64,000 nt of DNA. Origin: Methanoregulaceae archaeon. GTDB lineage: Archaea; Halobacteriota; Methanomicrobia; Methanomicrobiales; Methanospirillaceae. The translations under genes were made by a program, and so were the position numbers. The notes under the pieces are model-generated. The model was not told the origin of the DNA. It was given only the letters and a program-made list of their open reading frames with translations, and did no database searches. Positions 1 through 8,667 of the stretch are shown one piece after another (the stretch's first letter is position 1; each line of letters opens with the position of its first letter). The stretch lies in assembly GCA_021371995.1 (NCBI GenBank), contig JAJFVA010000035.1:1-64000 (forward strand). Direction: 5' to 3'.

Positions 1-1
1 C

Positions 2-655
2 AATGTCTGGTATTATAACACCCTGATCACGGTCTCCCGATCCGTGACTCCTCCGGTCGCGAGTTTCCGGTATTCAGTCAGCGGAAAGACGGTCACGTTC
101 ACTGACACGTCCACCAATTCTCCCACCTCGTGGTACTGGACGTTTGGTGATGGGACTACCGCTTCAACCCAGAACCCGGCCCATACCTATTCCGGGTCAG
201 GGCCTTACACGGTCACCCTCAAAGCTTCCAGCAGCGGCGGTAGTTCTACCGCTTCGGCAACGGTCTCCCTTTCATCTTCTGCATCGAATCTGCCGGATCT
301 TGTCTATACTGGTGTAGGTTATTATCCCACACGGGTTTTCGGAGGACAAAAAGTGAGCATATTTGATACGACGCAAAATATTGGGGGTGTTAGTGCTTCC
401 GGATTCTTCAATTATTATTACCTCTCAAAAGACAGTGTCTACAGCTCTGATGATATTAAAATTGGAGAGAAATATATTACCTCGCTTGCACCCGGAGCAT
501 CGGTTTCACCCATTGCATCACTAAGTATTCCCAAGTATACCATCCCGGCAGGGGGGTATTATCTCATCATTAGAGTTGATTCAACAAACGCTATTCAGGA
601 ATCGGATGAAAACAATGCATGGTTCCTACCTGATAAAATAATGGTGGTGATGTAA
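2..655 (+). CDS. PKD-CARDB surface protein, 5'-truncated
   Basis: The reading frame is open from the first bases of the window, so this is the C-terminal end of a larger gene; the GTG at 44 is internal. About 15 residues of a preceding domain are followed by a PKD domain (roughly 50-275, with the typical WTFGDG and HTYSGSGPYTVTL motifs). A CARDB-like adhesion domain follows (about 290-650, ending in RVDSTNAIQESDENN). Such PKD/CARDB arrays are extracellular beta-sandwich modules of secreted or S-layer-associated archaeal proteins. No C-terminal anchor is visible. The substrate or partner cannot be judged from this fragment. Confidence 0.8.
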   Translation, partial: NVWYYNTLITVSRSVTPPVASFRYSVSGKTVTFTDTSTNSPTSWYWTFGDGTTASTQNPAHTYSGSGPYTVTLKASSSGGSSTASATVSLSSSASNLPDLVYTGVGYYPTRVFGGQKVSIFDTTQNIGGVSASGFFNYYYLSKDSVYSSDDIKIGEKYITSLAPGASVSPIASLSIPKYTIPAGGYYLIIRVDSTNAIQESDENNAWFLPDKIMVVM

Positions 656-763
656 GAACAATTTTAAAAATTCAAAATCTCATCTTTTTATCCAATAATA
701 TTAGAACTATCTTTGAAATCAGTTCCAGTTCTTTATATTTCTCATTCTCCGGATATATGACAA

Positions 764-1876
764 TCAATGCTCGATAATTATCATGAGCAGGTCACCTTCT
801 TTGAGCCGGTGCAGGAGTCCCACTCTCTGACCGGGATGCTTTACTGAATGGCCCCAGACCCTTGCATAACGGAACCGGTCTACAAAATCCCGGTGGAGTT
901 TCCGGCAGACATCCTCAACGCTGCTTCCCTTCCGGATAATGAGCGGCTCTTCGAGATCCGCAGCTTCACTCTGGGGTTTCAGGTAGACCCGCATGAAGCC
1001 GAGCGTATCGTAGATACGATCTTTTATTTCTGCCATGTGGTAACCGGTATGGGCCGAAATCAACTCAGGATCCATTGAAAAGCGCTTTTTCAGGTCTTCT
1101 TCAATGGCTTCACGGGTTTTATCCTCGATAAGATCAACCTTGTTCACCGCGATGAATGCCGGAACATAGACTCTGTTGCCCAGCATCGCGTCAATCACTT
1201 CATCCTGCGTAGCGTTTCCGCGGATGAGGATATCTGCGTTCATCATCTTGTTCTCAGAGAGGATTGAGCGAATCTCGTCCACATCGAGATCCAACGCTCC
1301 GACAGCATTGACCCTGATGCCTCCCTGAGAAGTCTTCTTAATCGTGATATCTGGTTTGGGCTTGTTTATCCGGATACCTGCATCATAGAGCTCCCTCATA
1401 AGGACATCGACATGTGACGAATTAAAAACGTCGACGAGGATTACTATCATGTCAGCGCTTCTTACCACGCCAATAACCTCTTTTCCCCGCCCCTTTCCCA
1501 TCGCTGCACCGGCAATCAGCCCTGGAATGTCAAGAATCTGGATCTTTGCACCACGATGTTCCATGGCTCCGGGAACCACCGTGAGCGTTGTAAATGCATA
1601 GGCTGCAACCTCGCTCTTCGTTCCGGTAAGCATGTTAAGGAGTGTACTCTTACCGGTTGAGGGAAAACCGACAAGGACAACAGTAGCGTCGCCGGACTTT
1701 TTGACAGAATATCCGTCACCTCCGCCGGCTGATTTCATAGCACGCTGGACAGCCTCATCCTTCAGCCGGGCGATTTTTGCCTTCACCCTTCCGATGTGCT
1801 TGGCGGTGGCCTTGTTATAGGGCGTCCGCTGGACTTCCTCTTCAAGAGTCCGGATATCATCCTCAATGCCCGCCAT
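764..1876 (-). CDS. DRG-family GTP-binding protein with TGS domain
   Basis: A 370-residue Obg/DRG-type GTPase. An N-terminal charged helix (IEDDIRTLEEEVQRTPYNKAT) precedes the G domain, with P-loop GFPSTGKS at about residue 70, G3 DIPGL near 115 and G4 NKVD in the second half. A TGS domain ends the protein. The family binds ribosomes or RNA and is implicated in translation. The frame extends 29 codons upstream, but the ATG at 1876 begins exactly where DRG homologues begin (MAGIEDDI), so I chose it. It stands alone on the minus strand beside tRNA-Glu. Confidence 0.9.
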   Translation of the reverse strand: MAGIEDDIRTLEEEVQRTPYNKATAKHIGRVKAKIARLKDEAVQRAMKSAGGGDGYSVKKSGDATVVLVGFPSTGKSTLLNMLTGTKSEVAAYAFTTLTVVPGAMEHRGAKIQILDIPGLIAGAAMGKGRGKEVIGVVRSADMIVILVDVFNSSHVDVLMRELYDAGIRINKPKPDITIKKTSQGGIRVNAVGALDLDVDEIRSILSENKMMNADILIRGNATQDEVIDAMLGNRVYVPAFIAVNKVDLIEDKTREAIEEDLKKRFSMDPELISAHTGYHMAEIKDRIYDTLGFMRVYLKPQSEAADLEEPLIIRKGSSVEDVCRKLHRDFVDRFRYARVWGHSVKHPGQRVGLLHRLKEGDLLMIIIEH

Positions 1877-2107
1877 TTCGCTGTTCCTATATATAGGCGG
1901 AAGTAAAGCCATATAGTTGTGGGTCTGGCGAAAGATCCCCCTTACCGGATTCCATAACCGCAATCAACTCTTCGACAGTGGAGAGGAAAATTGATCGTCT
2001 TTCCGGAATTATCTCTTATAATACCTCATCCGCAGCCCGTATTTGGCCCCGAAAGGTCAATTATCAACAGATTTAAGTACGAATATGCCTCAGAGATTAG
2101 AGCAGTT

Positions 2108-2182
2108 GCTGCTATAGTGTAGTCCGGCCAATCATGCGGGCCTCTCACGCCCGCGACTGGGGTTCGAATCCCCATAGCAGCA
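2108..2182 (+). tRNA. tRNA-Glu (anticodon CTC)
   Basis: Acceptor arm GCTGCTA (2108-2114) pairs with TAGCAGC (2175-2181), discriminator A at 2182. The anticodon stem CGGGC/GCCCG encloses loop CTCTCAC with anticodon CTC. The T arm TGGGG-TTCGAAT-CCCCA is perfect, and the D arm TAGTGTAGTCCGG is typical of archaeal tRNA-Glu. CCA is not encoded. A TATA-like ATTTAAGTA at 2071-2079 sits about 30 bp upstream. Confidence 0.95.
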
Positions 2183-2380
2183 TTATTTCGACTTTTAAAC
2201 AAAATTCTTTCATAGTGGAAAGAGTTACCCTGGCAAGATGCAGAGGTTCATTCCGGATAATCCTTACAATTACAACAAATTATCGGGATTTATATGATAG
2301 CGCCTACTCAAGAATAGCAGGTTAGAACGAACTGTGTATAAGAGACGCGAAATTTCCATATCCTGCGAAACAAAAATTGA

Positions 2381-4084
2381 TTATCCCCAGGTATTTGAGT
2401 ACCAGGGTTCAACATTATTATATGCAAGGAGGTCGTTTGCCATCATTTTCTCTTCATTGGTCAGTGACCCCTGCTGGAATTTTATAAGATTCTCAGTTGC
2501 CTCGTGATTGCGGTTCAATGCTGTCAGGAGGTAAGCCTTGTCCCCGAATATCCGGTAATCCGAAGGATCGAGTTCCGATGCCCTGCTGAGAAGATCTACG
2601 GCATGCTCATTCAGTGATTTGTCCCAGAATTTCCAGTTGGCGAGAGCGAGCGCATAATTCCTATAAAAATCCGATATTGAGGGATTAATCTCGATTGCCT
2701 GGTTGAAATCCGAAAGTTCCGGAGACCTGTCATTCACATTCATGAGATAAGCCCGGGTGGCTCCTCTCATGTTATAAGCCTGGGCAAAACGGGATTTCAG
2801 CGAAACAGCGGCTGAATAATCCTTTATTGCATCAGCATAGTCCCCCTTCATGAGCTTTTCATAACCCCTCCACTCAAAGTACCATGCTTCAGAAGGATCC
2901 AGTTCTATTGCTCTGGAAAATTCCTGGATCGCAGCTGCATAAAGCCCTTCATGATCATAGTATAATCCAAGAATAAAATGAGCGCGCGGATTTTCACCGT
3001 TCAGCCGGATTGAACGTTCAGCGTCTTTCTTTGCGGAATCGATCAGGAGTGAATTGGATTTTTTCGCCGGATTTCCCGAACCCAGGACAAGCGAGGCATA
3101 TGCTTTTCCGTTAAGGGCATCTATGTTATCAGGGTCCGTCTCAAGGACTTTATTGAAATCCCGAAGTCCGGCCTCATAATACCGGAATACCGAATCATTT
3201 GCGATATAAGATCTCCAGGAATAATACTCTCCAAGGTAAATCCAGGCCGCCCCTCTCCCGATCAGCGCACCGTTATTCTCAGGATCTTTCTTGATTACCG
3301 CGGAAAAATCATCAACCGCCAGCAAGAACTGATCATTTCCCCGGAATTCGTAAAAATTATAATATCCCAACTGGAAAAAGGCCAGTCCACGGGCATATTG
3401 CGCGTCGGAAAAGCTGCTGTTCAGTCTCATCGATTCATTGAAGGAATCAATCGCACCGGCAAAATTGCCCTGTTCCAGGAGCTGGCTTCCTTCGAAGAAT
3501 TTTTGCAGGTAATCAGCCTCGACACCGTTCACCGGAGCTGTCTTGTTCCCTTCCTGTATGACAGGTACTGGTTCATTTTGGGGAGATTTCTGGATTTGTT
3601 CCCGCTGATCATACTGCTCTACTGTTACCTCCCCGTTTTTCCCTACGGTTAGCTTCTTTGTGATACTGTCGCTTCCAAAAGAATTGCTCACTTTAAGGGT
3701 AACAAGCCCGATAACAGGTCCTTCATAAAATTTTACAGGTGTTGCCGAAGACAGGATCGATTCATCGTCAAAACTCCACTGGTAATTCAGGTCAGATCCT
3801 TCTGACAGTGAACCATCAAAAAACACACTGAATCTGGTCACTGCCCCTTTTTTTGCCGAAAAATCAGCAACGGGTAGTTCAGGACGCGAAGGGACAACTC
3901 CTGAAGATTCGTCCTGGATTACCATTTCTCCCTCGAAAGCCGGCTCTCCCGCAAGGCTGGCCGTGTATATTCCCGGGCTACTGCTCACAAGGCTGCTGCA
4001 GTTACAGAATAATCCCACACCGATGCAGAGAATAAGAATCCCAAGTATCAAACCTGCGAGAGGAATCGGCCGTAAATTTTTCAC
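2381..4084 (-). CDS. Membrane-anchored PKD-TPR repeat protein
   Basis: A 567-residue protein. A hydrophobic segment at residues 11-30 is an uncleaved signal anchor, or a lipoprotein signal with C29 or C31 as alternatives. A PKD-like domain follows at about 70-147 (YQWSFDDES motif), then a polar linker (150-190). About seven TPR units follow from about 195 to the end, with signatures such as ALIGRGAAWIYLGEYY and AHFILGLYYDHEGLYAAAI. It is probably an extracytoplasmic scaffold. No catalytic domain is visible. It is monocistronic and followed downstream by tRNA-Glu on the other strand. Confidence 0.85.
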   Translation of the reverse strand: MKNLRPIPLAGLILGILILCIGVGLFCNCSSLVSSSPGIYTASLAGEPAFEGEMVIQDESSGVVPSRPELPVADFSAKKGAVTRFSVFFDGSLSEGSDLNYQWSFDDESILSSATPVKFYEGPVIGLVTLKVSNSFGSDSITKKLTVGKNGEVTVEQYDQREQIQKSPQNEPVPVIQEGNKTAPVNGVEADYLQKFFEGSQLLEQGNFAGAIDSFNESMRLNSSFSDAQYARGLAFFQLGYYNFYEFRGNDQFLLAVDDFSAVIKKDPENNGALIGRGAAWIYLGEYYSWRSYIANDSVFRYYEAGLRDFNKVLETDPDNIDALNGKAYASLVLGSGNPAKKSNSLLIDSAKKDAERSIRLNGENPRAHFILGLYYDHEGLYAAAIQEFSRAIELDPSEAWYFEWRGYEKLMKGDYADAIKDYSAAVSLKSRFAQAYNMRGATRAYLMNVNDRSPELSDFNQAIEINPSISDFYRNYALALANWKFWDKSLNEHAVDLLSRASELDPSDYRIFGDKAYLLTALNRNHEATENLIKFQQGSLTNEEKMMANDLLAYNNVEPWYSNTWG

Positions 4085-4259
4085 AAAGGTCTACCTCCGG
4101 ATTGCACAATAATGATGAGATAGGTTATTCATTCAAGAGAGTATAAGGGTTTCATTTTTACGGCGTAATAATCCTGCCCTTACACTCATATGCCCTGCAT
4201 AAAAAAAACGTTAATAACATATATGTATCTGAATAGGGTATACCCCTCATACAACAAAT

Positions 4260-4460
4260 ATGATTGACAAAGTTCGGGTCCCACGGAAAGTGTATCAGGA
4301 ACTGGTGATGATCAACCGGGAAATCCATTATCCGAATGATTATCCTCTTGCGATAAAGAAGGCCGAAAATAATGGGTTCATCCATGCGGCAGAATGGCTG
4401 AAAAGTAATGAGGAACTCTATAAAATGGGTTTTGCCCGGGGTTTTGAACCGGCTGACTGA
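4260..4460 (+). CDS. Small conserved-looking hypothetical protein, 66 aa
   Basis: A 66-residue, soluble, charged protein with predicted helices (KVYQELVMINREIHYP; AIKKAENNGFIHAAEWL). An AT-rich TATA-like stretch lies at about 4211-4222 and there is no clear Shine-Dalgarno. The composition (high Glu/Lys, few rare residues) and the absence of any competing gene support a real gene. I do not recognise the family. It resembles small helical proteins of methanogens in style only, so no function is assigned. Confidence 0.65.
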   Translation: MIDKVRVPRKVYQELVMINREIHYPNDYPLAIKKAENNGFIHAAEWLKSNEELYKMGFARGFEPAD

Positions 4461-4549
4461 CTGATAATGCAAAAGGAGATCCTGGTTCAATTTTTTTTAT
4501 AAGATCTATCGTATATTCTGTATTCCCTTCCCGATGAGGATGGGGAGTT

Positions 4550-5039
4550 ATGCAATTGCGTACATTATGTTTTGGGATTCTTGTGCGCATCGTTACGCGG
4601 GTGCACCCAGCTAATCACTCTAACGGCCAGAACAACACCAATCCTGACACCAATACTTATTTCCATGACAATATTGTGCGGACTGAGGTGGCTGTGCAGG
4701 CTGGCAGATCTTGCCACAACCCTGGCGGGCCAGGCCTGAACACCGTTTTTTTGCCCATTGACAATCCCTTAAAGATACTTCCTTAAGGTACTGTCGGGAC
4801 TCTTTTAAAAGATCCGAAAGCCATCTCAGGCAAATTCCGCCTTACCATGTGGTACCATTGAAACATAATGCCGTCGATGTTGTGACACCGACATCCCTCA
4901 TGACCGCATAGGGAAAATGGTAAACGTTGAGAATCAGACTGTAATGGTTGATGATGTAACCTTATCATCATTCGATATTAAAACGAAGAACGGGATTCTT
5001 CATGTAATCGACTTTGTGATATTTCCACACTGTTATTAG
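4550..5039 (+). pseudogene. Decayed fasciclin (FAS1) domain lipoprotein gene
   Basis: Pieces of one FAS1 domain can be read in order across three frames. The start is MQLRTLCFGIL, with a lipobox-like LRGCTQ in the next frame. NIVRTEVAVQAG then begins the domain, and LADLATTLAGQ appears after a frame change. GPGLNTVFLPID follows, then an in-frame stop at 4784-4786, then GTVGTLLKDPKAISGKF. After another shift and a TAG come NQTVMVDDVTLSSFDI and NGILHVIDFVIFP, the canonical FAS1 C-terminal strand. The order and spacing match a single-domain archaeal fasciclin lipoprotein of about 160-180 residues. At least two frameshifts and two stops make it non-functional. Confidence 0.7.
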
Positions 5040-5596
5040 ATTCTTCATTTTTTTCCGTTTCTTAAAGATAATCGTACATAATTGAGAGAGCGCAGATTCT
5101 CACTTGTTAGTGTCGTTCATCTCTGGAAATGCCCGGTTCCTTTTTGGACGATGATTAATGATATATCGGAAATTTTTTTCCTTTTCTGTCTGGATCCTCC
5201 CGTACGAATAAAATCCGTGTATCCCAAATCTAACGTATATGAAGATTATTTAGCATTTGGGAACGCTTATGCGTATAATTTCCATTGATCCAACTCCTGT
5301 CTTCCCGATGGTATAAGGTATCAGGTGAATCGTCATAACCACTTCCCGGGGAAATGTGCGGCAGCTCCCAGTGATTCCTTGCCGGAAATGCGGCGCAACG
5401 GAAAAAGTACTGTTTAATTTTTAAAATTATATCATAATAGATATAATATGTATTACTATTATTTATAATAATAATATTATCAGGCGTAAGATCAATGAAC
5501 ACGGCGGCTTACGGGGACACTTTTGCGAAACATTTAAATACCAACTGGCTTCATCATTTCTGTATAAACCAAAACTCTAAAAATCAAGGTGATTTT
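5040..5596. other. Gene-poor stretch, promoter of the next gene
   Basis: No intact gene is visible. A short open stretch at about 5325-5420 (+) ends in a peptide with a CRKCG zinc-ribbon-like turn and may be a gene remnant; this is weak. 5405-5480 is nearly pure A+T. A good archaeal promoter for the following small gene lies at 5526-5540: a BRE-like GCGAAA followed by TATA box TTTAAATA. Confidence 0.4.
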
Positions 5597-5812
5597 ATGG
5601 GAACAAAGATTGGAAAAGAGAAAATCAAGCGTGAACCCGGCTACCTCTATTATCTGGGCAAGGACGGGTTTGTATGGGCAGCGCCGATGAAGAACAACAA
5701 GGGCGGTAAGAAGAAGAAAGTCGGAACTGAAAAGATCGCCCGTGAAAAAGGCTTCCTTTATTATCTTGGCAAGGACGGATTTGTCGGCAAAGCCAAGATG
5801 AAGAATGCCTGA
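5597..5812 (+). CDS. Small internally duplicated basic protein, 71 aa
   Basis: I start this at the ATG at 5597, preceded by AAGGTGAT at 5586-5593, not at an upstream in-frame ATG. The protein is two copies of a unit of about 28 residues: IGKEKIKREPGYLYYLGKDG and VGTEKIAREKGFLYYLGKDG, each followed by FV and a short PMK or KMK tail, joined by a Lys-rich linker (GGKKKK). About two thirds of aligned positions are identical. The YLYYLGKDGFV core suggests a beta-hairpin. There are no Cys residues and no membrane segment. The promoter is at 5526-5540 and a T8 tract follows the stop. Function unknown; the charge would suit nucleic-acid or ribosome binding (inference). Confidence 0.8.
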   Translation: MGTKIGKEKIKREPGYLYYLGKDGFVWAAPMKNNKGGKKKKVGTEKIAREKGFLYYLGKDGFVGKAKMKNA

Positions 5813-5814
5813 AA

Positions 5815-5826
5815 CCTTTTTTTTCT
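5815..5826 (+). terminator. T8 tract terminator
   Basis: Eight consecutive T at 5817-5824 begin five bases after the stop codon of the small repeat protein. Oligo-T on the sense strand is the usual archaeal termination signal. Confidence 0.6.
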
Positions 5827-5995
5827 GAAAACAGTTTATACTCCATTTAACTCGTTACTATTCATGGGATTATTATCCCCAATACCGGGATTACCCTCTC
5901 CCCGAGCTTAGTTTCATGCTATGGTGAGGATATGAATATTCTAACACGTTGAACCCGGTGTCCTCCTCTTGCAAAAAGAGATTATCTTAAAAGTA

Positions 5996-6067
5996 CGCCC
6001 CGGCCGGGATTCGAACCCGGGTCGGAAGCTCCGGAGGCTCCCAGGATATCCACTACCCTACCGGGGC
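5996..6067 (-). tRNA. tRNA-Arg (anticodon CCG)
   Basis: On the minus strand the acceptor GCCCCGG (6067-6061) pairs with CCGGGGC (6003-5997). The D arm is TAGGGTAGTGGATATCCT. The anticodon stem GGAGC/GCTTC encloses loop CTCCGGA with anticodon CCG. The T arm CCGGG-TTCGAAT-CCCGG is perfect. Discriminator G is at 5996. No intron is seen and CCA is not encoded. Confidence 0.95.
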
Positions 6068-6273
6068 AGGTCGAAGGCACATAGGGGTGTCTTCCATATC
6101 AACAGGTCGTGGGACAGTATAATGATTTTGGAATCAGGCATTCCAGAGGCAGGATATTAGTCTATTGGATAAGTCGTGGGGGATGTCTTTTAATTGGTTC
6201 CGCCTGAATTCCGAAATTGACGGGAAATAATCAGGCTCCGTTCCGGAATAAGGTCACGGGAGGATATTCCGAA

Positions 6274-7305
6274 TCAAGAGGTCTGCCTGACTTTGTAAGT
6301 ATACCATATCTTACATGCTCCTTCATGGCTCACCATGCATGGGCCGACAGGGCTTCGTGGCGTACACACACTGTCAAAGAGTTTACAGTCAGATGGCTGG
6401 GCAATTCCCCTGAGTACCTTATCACAGATACAGGCCGAATGTTTGCTTACTGATTTGAATTCAATTCCGAATTTTTTCTGTGCATCATATTGCTCAAATT
6501 CAGGTCTGATCTTAAGTCCTGATGACGGGATGACTGGAAAACCCCGCCATTCCACGTCAGAAGTCTCAAAAACCTGATACATCAGCTCTTTTGCCTTAAC
6601 ATTTCCCTCACGGCAGACTGCCCTTGGATAGGCATTATCAATTCGGTGAGTCCCTGTATTTACCTGGGATACAAGCATCAGGAGCCCAAGGAGGATATCC
6701 TCAGCTTCAAAACCAGCCACAACCTGGGGCACTGGGAATTGTTCGTATTCCTGGTATCCTGTCACAGTGCAGACATGCCCGGGAAGCATAAATCCATGAA
6801 GGTGTGCCTCCCCCTGATCAAGAAGCCACTTCATTGCAGGAGGGACAAGCCGGTGACAGGAGAGGATACTGAAGTTTTCCGGAGGCCCGGCAAGAAGGGT
6901 CGCGGCAACGGTCGGAGCTGTCGTTTCAAACCCTACCGAAATGAAGACGACCTCCTTATCGGTTCCCTCAGCAATTTCCACCGCTTTATGAACTCCCGGC
7001 ACAATCCTGACATCGCCCCCGCTCGATTCAAGAGAGCCGGTACTACCCGGAACCCTCAGAAGGTCCCCATACGTGGCAACAATATATCCCCTCCGGACAA
7101 GTTCAAGTGCTGCGTCAATCTCTCCCTGGGGGGTAATACACACGGGACAGCCCGGACCCATAACGATCTTCAGACGTTCAGGAAGAAGGCTTCGTAATCC
7201 ATGGCGGGCAATTGAGGCCTCGTGGGTACCGCAGATATGCATAAATGAGAGATCGCGATCCACGATATCATGGAGTTTTCTGGATATCTCTTTTCCTAAG
7301 GGCAT
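6274..7305 (-). CDS. hypD: Hydrogenase maturation protein HypD
   Basis: A 343-residue HypD, the iron-sulfur scaffold that with HypC assembles the Fe(CN)2CO centre of [NiFe] hydrogenases in the cytoplasm. Visible motifs are the MHICGTHE loop near residue 22, GPGCPVCITP near 50 and the FISVGFETTAPT segment near 125. The Cys-rich C-terminus (CICDKVLRG..C..C..GPC...GAC) binds a [4Fe-4S] cluster. Length is close to the family norm. It is divergent from the MscS gene, 45 bp away, and is not clustered with other hyp genes here. A hydrogenotrophic methanogen would need it for its hydrogenases. Confidence 0.97.
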   Translation of the reverse strand: MPLGKEISRKLHDIVDRDLSFMHICGTHEASIARHGLRSLLPERLKIVMGPGCPVCITPQGEIDAALELVRRGYIVATYGDLLRVPGSTGSLESSGGDVRIVPGVHKAVEIAEGTDKEVVFISVGFETTAPTVAATLLAGPPENFSILSCHRLVPPAMKWLLDQGEAHLHGFMLPGHVCTVTGYQEYEQFPVPQVVAGFEAEDILLGLLMLVSQVNTGTHRIDNAYPRAVCREGNVKAKELMYQVFETSDVEWRGFPVIPSSGLKIRPEFEQYDAQKKFGIEFKSVSKHSACICDKVLRGIAQPSDCKLFDSVCTPRSPVGPCMVSHEGACKIWYTYKVRQTS

Positions 7306-7350
7306 TCCTGACTAATTATTTTACAATTTGCAGTGATAAGTATACTCATC

Positions 7351-8436
7351 ATGAGCACAGGTACTGTTCTGAACACCACTCCAACAGTTCCAAGTGAGAT
7401 ATTCGGAATTTCAGGTAATTTTTTGGCCGTAATCATCGTTCTGGCCGGAGTTGTTATTGCCATCGTTATGTTTCTTATCGTCCGATGGCTTGAGAAAAAA
7501 GCTGACGCGACTGCATCCCAGATTGATGATATCATCATTGCTTCCATAGGGACTCCGGCGGTAATCGCAGTCCTGGTCATATCAGTGTTTGCCGCATTGC
7601 AGGTTGCCTCACTTCCATCAGGACTCGAATGGATTGTGGAGAGCAGATATTTTGATGCAATCTATGTCATTATCGGTGCCTGGATCGTTTCAGGGTTTGT
7701 TTATAATTTCATCAGCATTTATGGATCCCGTGTTGTCGGAGAGACCGAGAGTGATATCGATGACAGGATGATCGCACTTGCACTGGTGGTTTCGAAATAT
7801 CTGATCTGGTTTGTCGCATTCCTCCTCATCCTTGGGATACTCGAAATTGATATCACCCCGTTCCTTGCGGCAGCAGGAATCATTGGTCTCGCCTTTGCCC
7901 TTGCTGCGCAGGACATTCTCTCAAATTTTTTTGGAGGGGCGATCATCGCCGTGGATAAGCCTTTCAAACTGCACGACAGGATCAAAATCAACGAGTATAT
8001 CGGGGATGTTGTGCATGTAGGTCCCCGCAGCACCCGGCTAAAAACACTTGATAACCAGATCATCACAATCCCGAATTCAACGATTACCAATAGTTTTGTA
8101 GTGAACTACGCGATGCCTGATACGAGGCTTAAGGTTCGTATACCAATCGGTGTTGCATATGGGACCGAGGTTTCAACCGTAAAGAGGATCCTGAAAGAAA
8201 TCGCCCGGGAACTTTCGGAAAGTATCCCCTACATCATGGCAGATCCTGAACCAGCGGTTTATTTCCTGGAATTCGGCACATCAAGTCTTAACTTCCAGCT
8301 TGTTCTCTGGACAAGTGACGTCACAAAAATCTGGGAGGTACAGGATGCAGTAAACATGCTGATCGCAAAACGATTTGCTGAAGAAAAGATCGAGCTTCCA
8401 TTCCCCCAGATGGATGTTCACCTGAAGGAGTCCTGA
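7351..8436 (+). CDS. MscS-family mechanosensitive channel
   Basis: A 361-residue membrane protein. Three or four hydrophobic segments occupy about residues 20-160. The conserved pore helix follows (ITPFLAAAGIIGLAFALAAQ), then the MscS beta-domain (ILSNFFGGAIIAVDKPFKLHDR; IPNSTITNS near 245) and an alpha/beta C-terminal domain. The family releases solutes on osmotic downshock. ATG at 7351 is preferred to the GTG at 7333 because the sequence after it is a normal N-terminus. It is monocistronic, with T-rich stretches after the stop. Confidence 0.93.
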   Translation: MSTGTVLNTTPTVPSEIFGISGNFLAVIIVLAGVVIAIVMFLIVRWLEKKADATASQIDDIIIASIGTPAVIAVLVISVFAALQVASLPSGLEWIVESRYFDAIYVIIGAWIVSGFVYNFISIYGSRVVGETESDIDDRMIALALVVSKYLIWFVAFLLILGILEIDITPFLAAAGIIGLAFALAAQDILSNFFGGAIIAVDKPFKLHDRIKINEYIGDVVHVGPRSTRLKTLDNQIITIPNSTITNSFVVNYAMPDTRLKVRIPIGVAYGTEVSTVKRILKEIARELSESIPYIMADPEPAVYFLEFGTSSLNFQLVLWTSDVTKIWEVQDAVNMLIAKRFAEEKIELPFPQMDVHLKES

Positions 8437-8463
8437 ATCGAATTTTCTTCATGAAGCCACTTC

Positions 8464-8474
8464 AATTTTTTTAA
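8464..8474 (+). terminator. T7 tract after MscS gene
   Basis: Seven T at 8466-8472, about 30 bp after the MscS stop and on its sense strand. A second T-run follows near 8549. No stem is obvious. Confidence 0.4.
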
Positions 8475-8667
8475 TAACCAAAACACTGAATCACTGGTAG
8501 TCCTAATAATTCATACAATCTTTAACCCTCTCGCGACATTGAAATTTTTTTAACTGCCTTGATGATACTGAAGGTCTCCCATGTCTCCAATACCCTGCAG
8601 ACATGCTTCCGGTGGAGACAGGGACCAGCACCAGTTTTATGCTCCACCCGGGATACTTCTCCAGTAT

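Noticed and set aside
2134-2325. 63-codon frame at tRNA-Glu
   Set aside because: It begins inside the tRNA and has no protein-like features.
4550-4786. 78-codon open frame as an intact gene
   Set aside because: Its end continues beyond the stop as the next strand of a FAS1 domain, so it is a piece of a pseudogene.
5405-5480. Replication origin in the A+T-rich stretch
   Set aside because: No origin-recognition-box repeats and no cdc6/orc1 gene nearby.
6646-7197. 183-codon frame antisense to hypD
   Set aside because: HypD motifs fill the other strand; this is a shadow.
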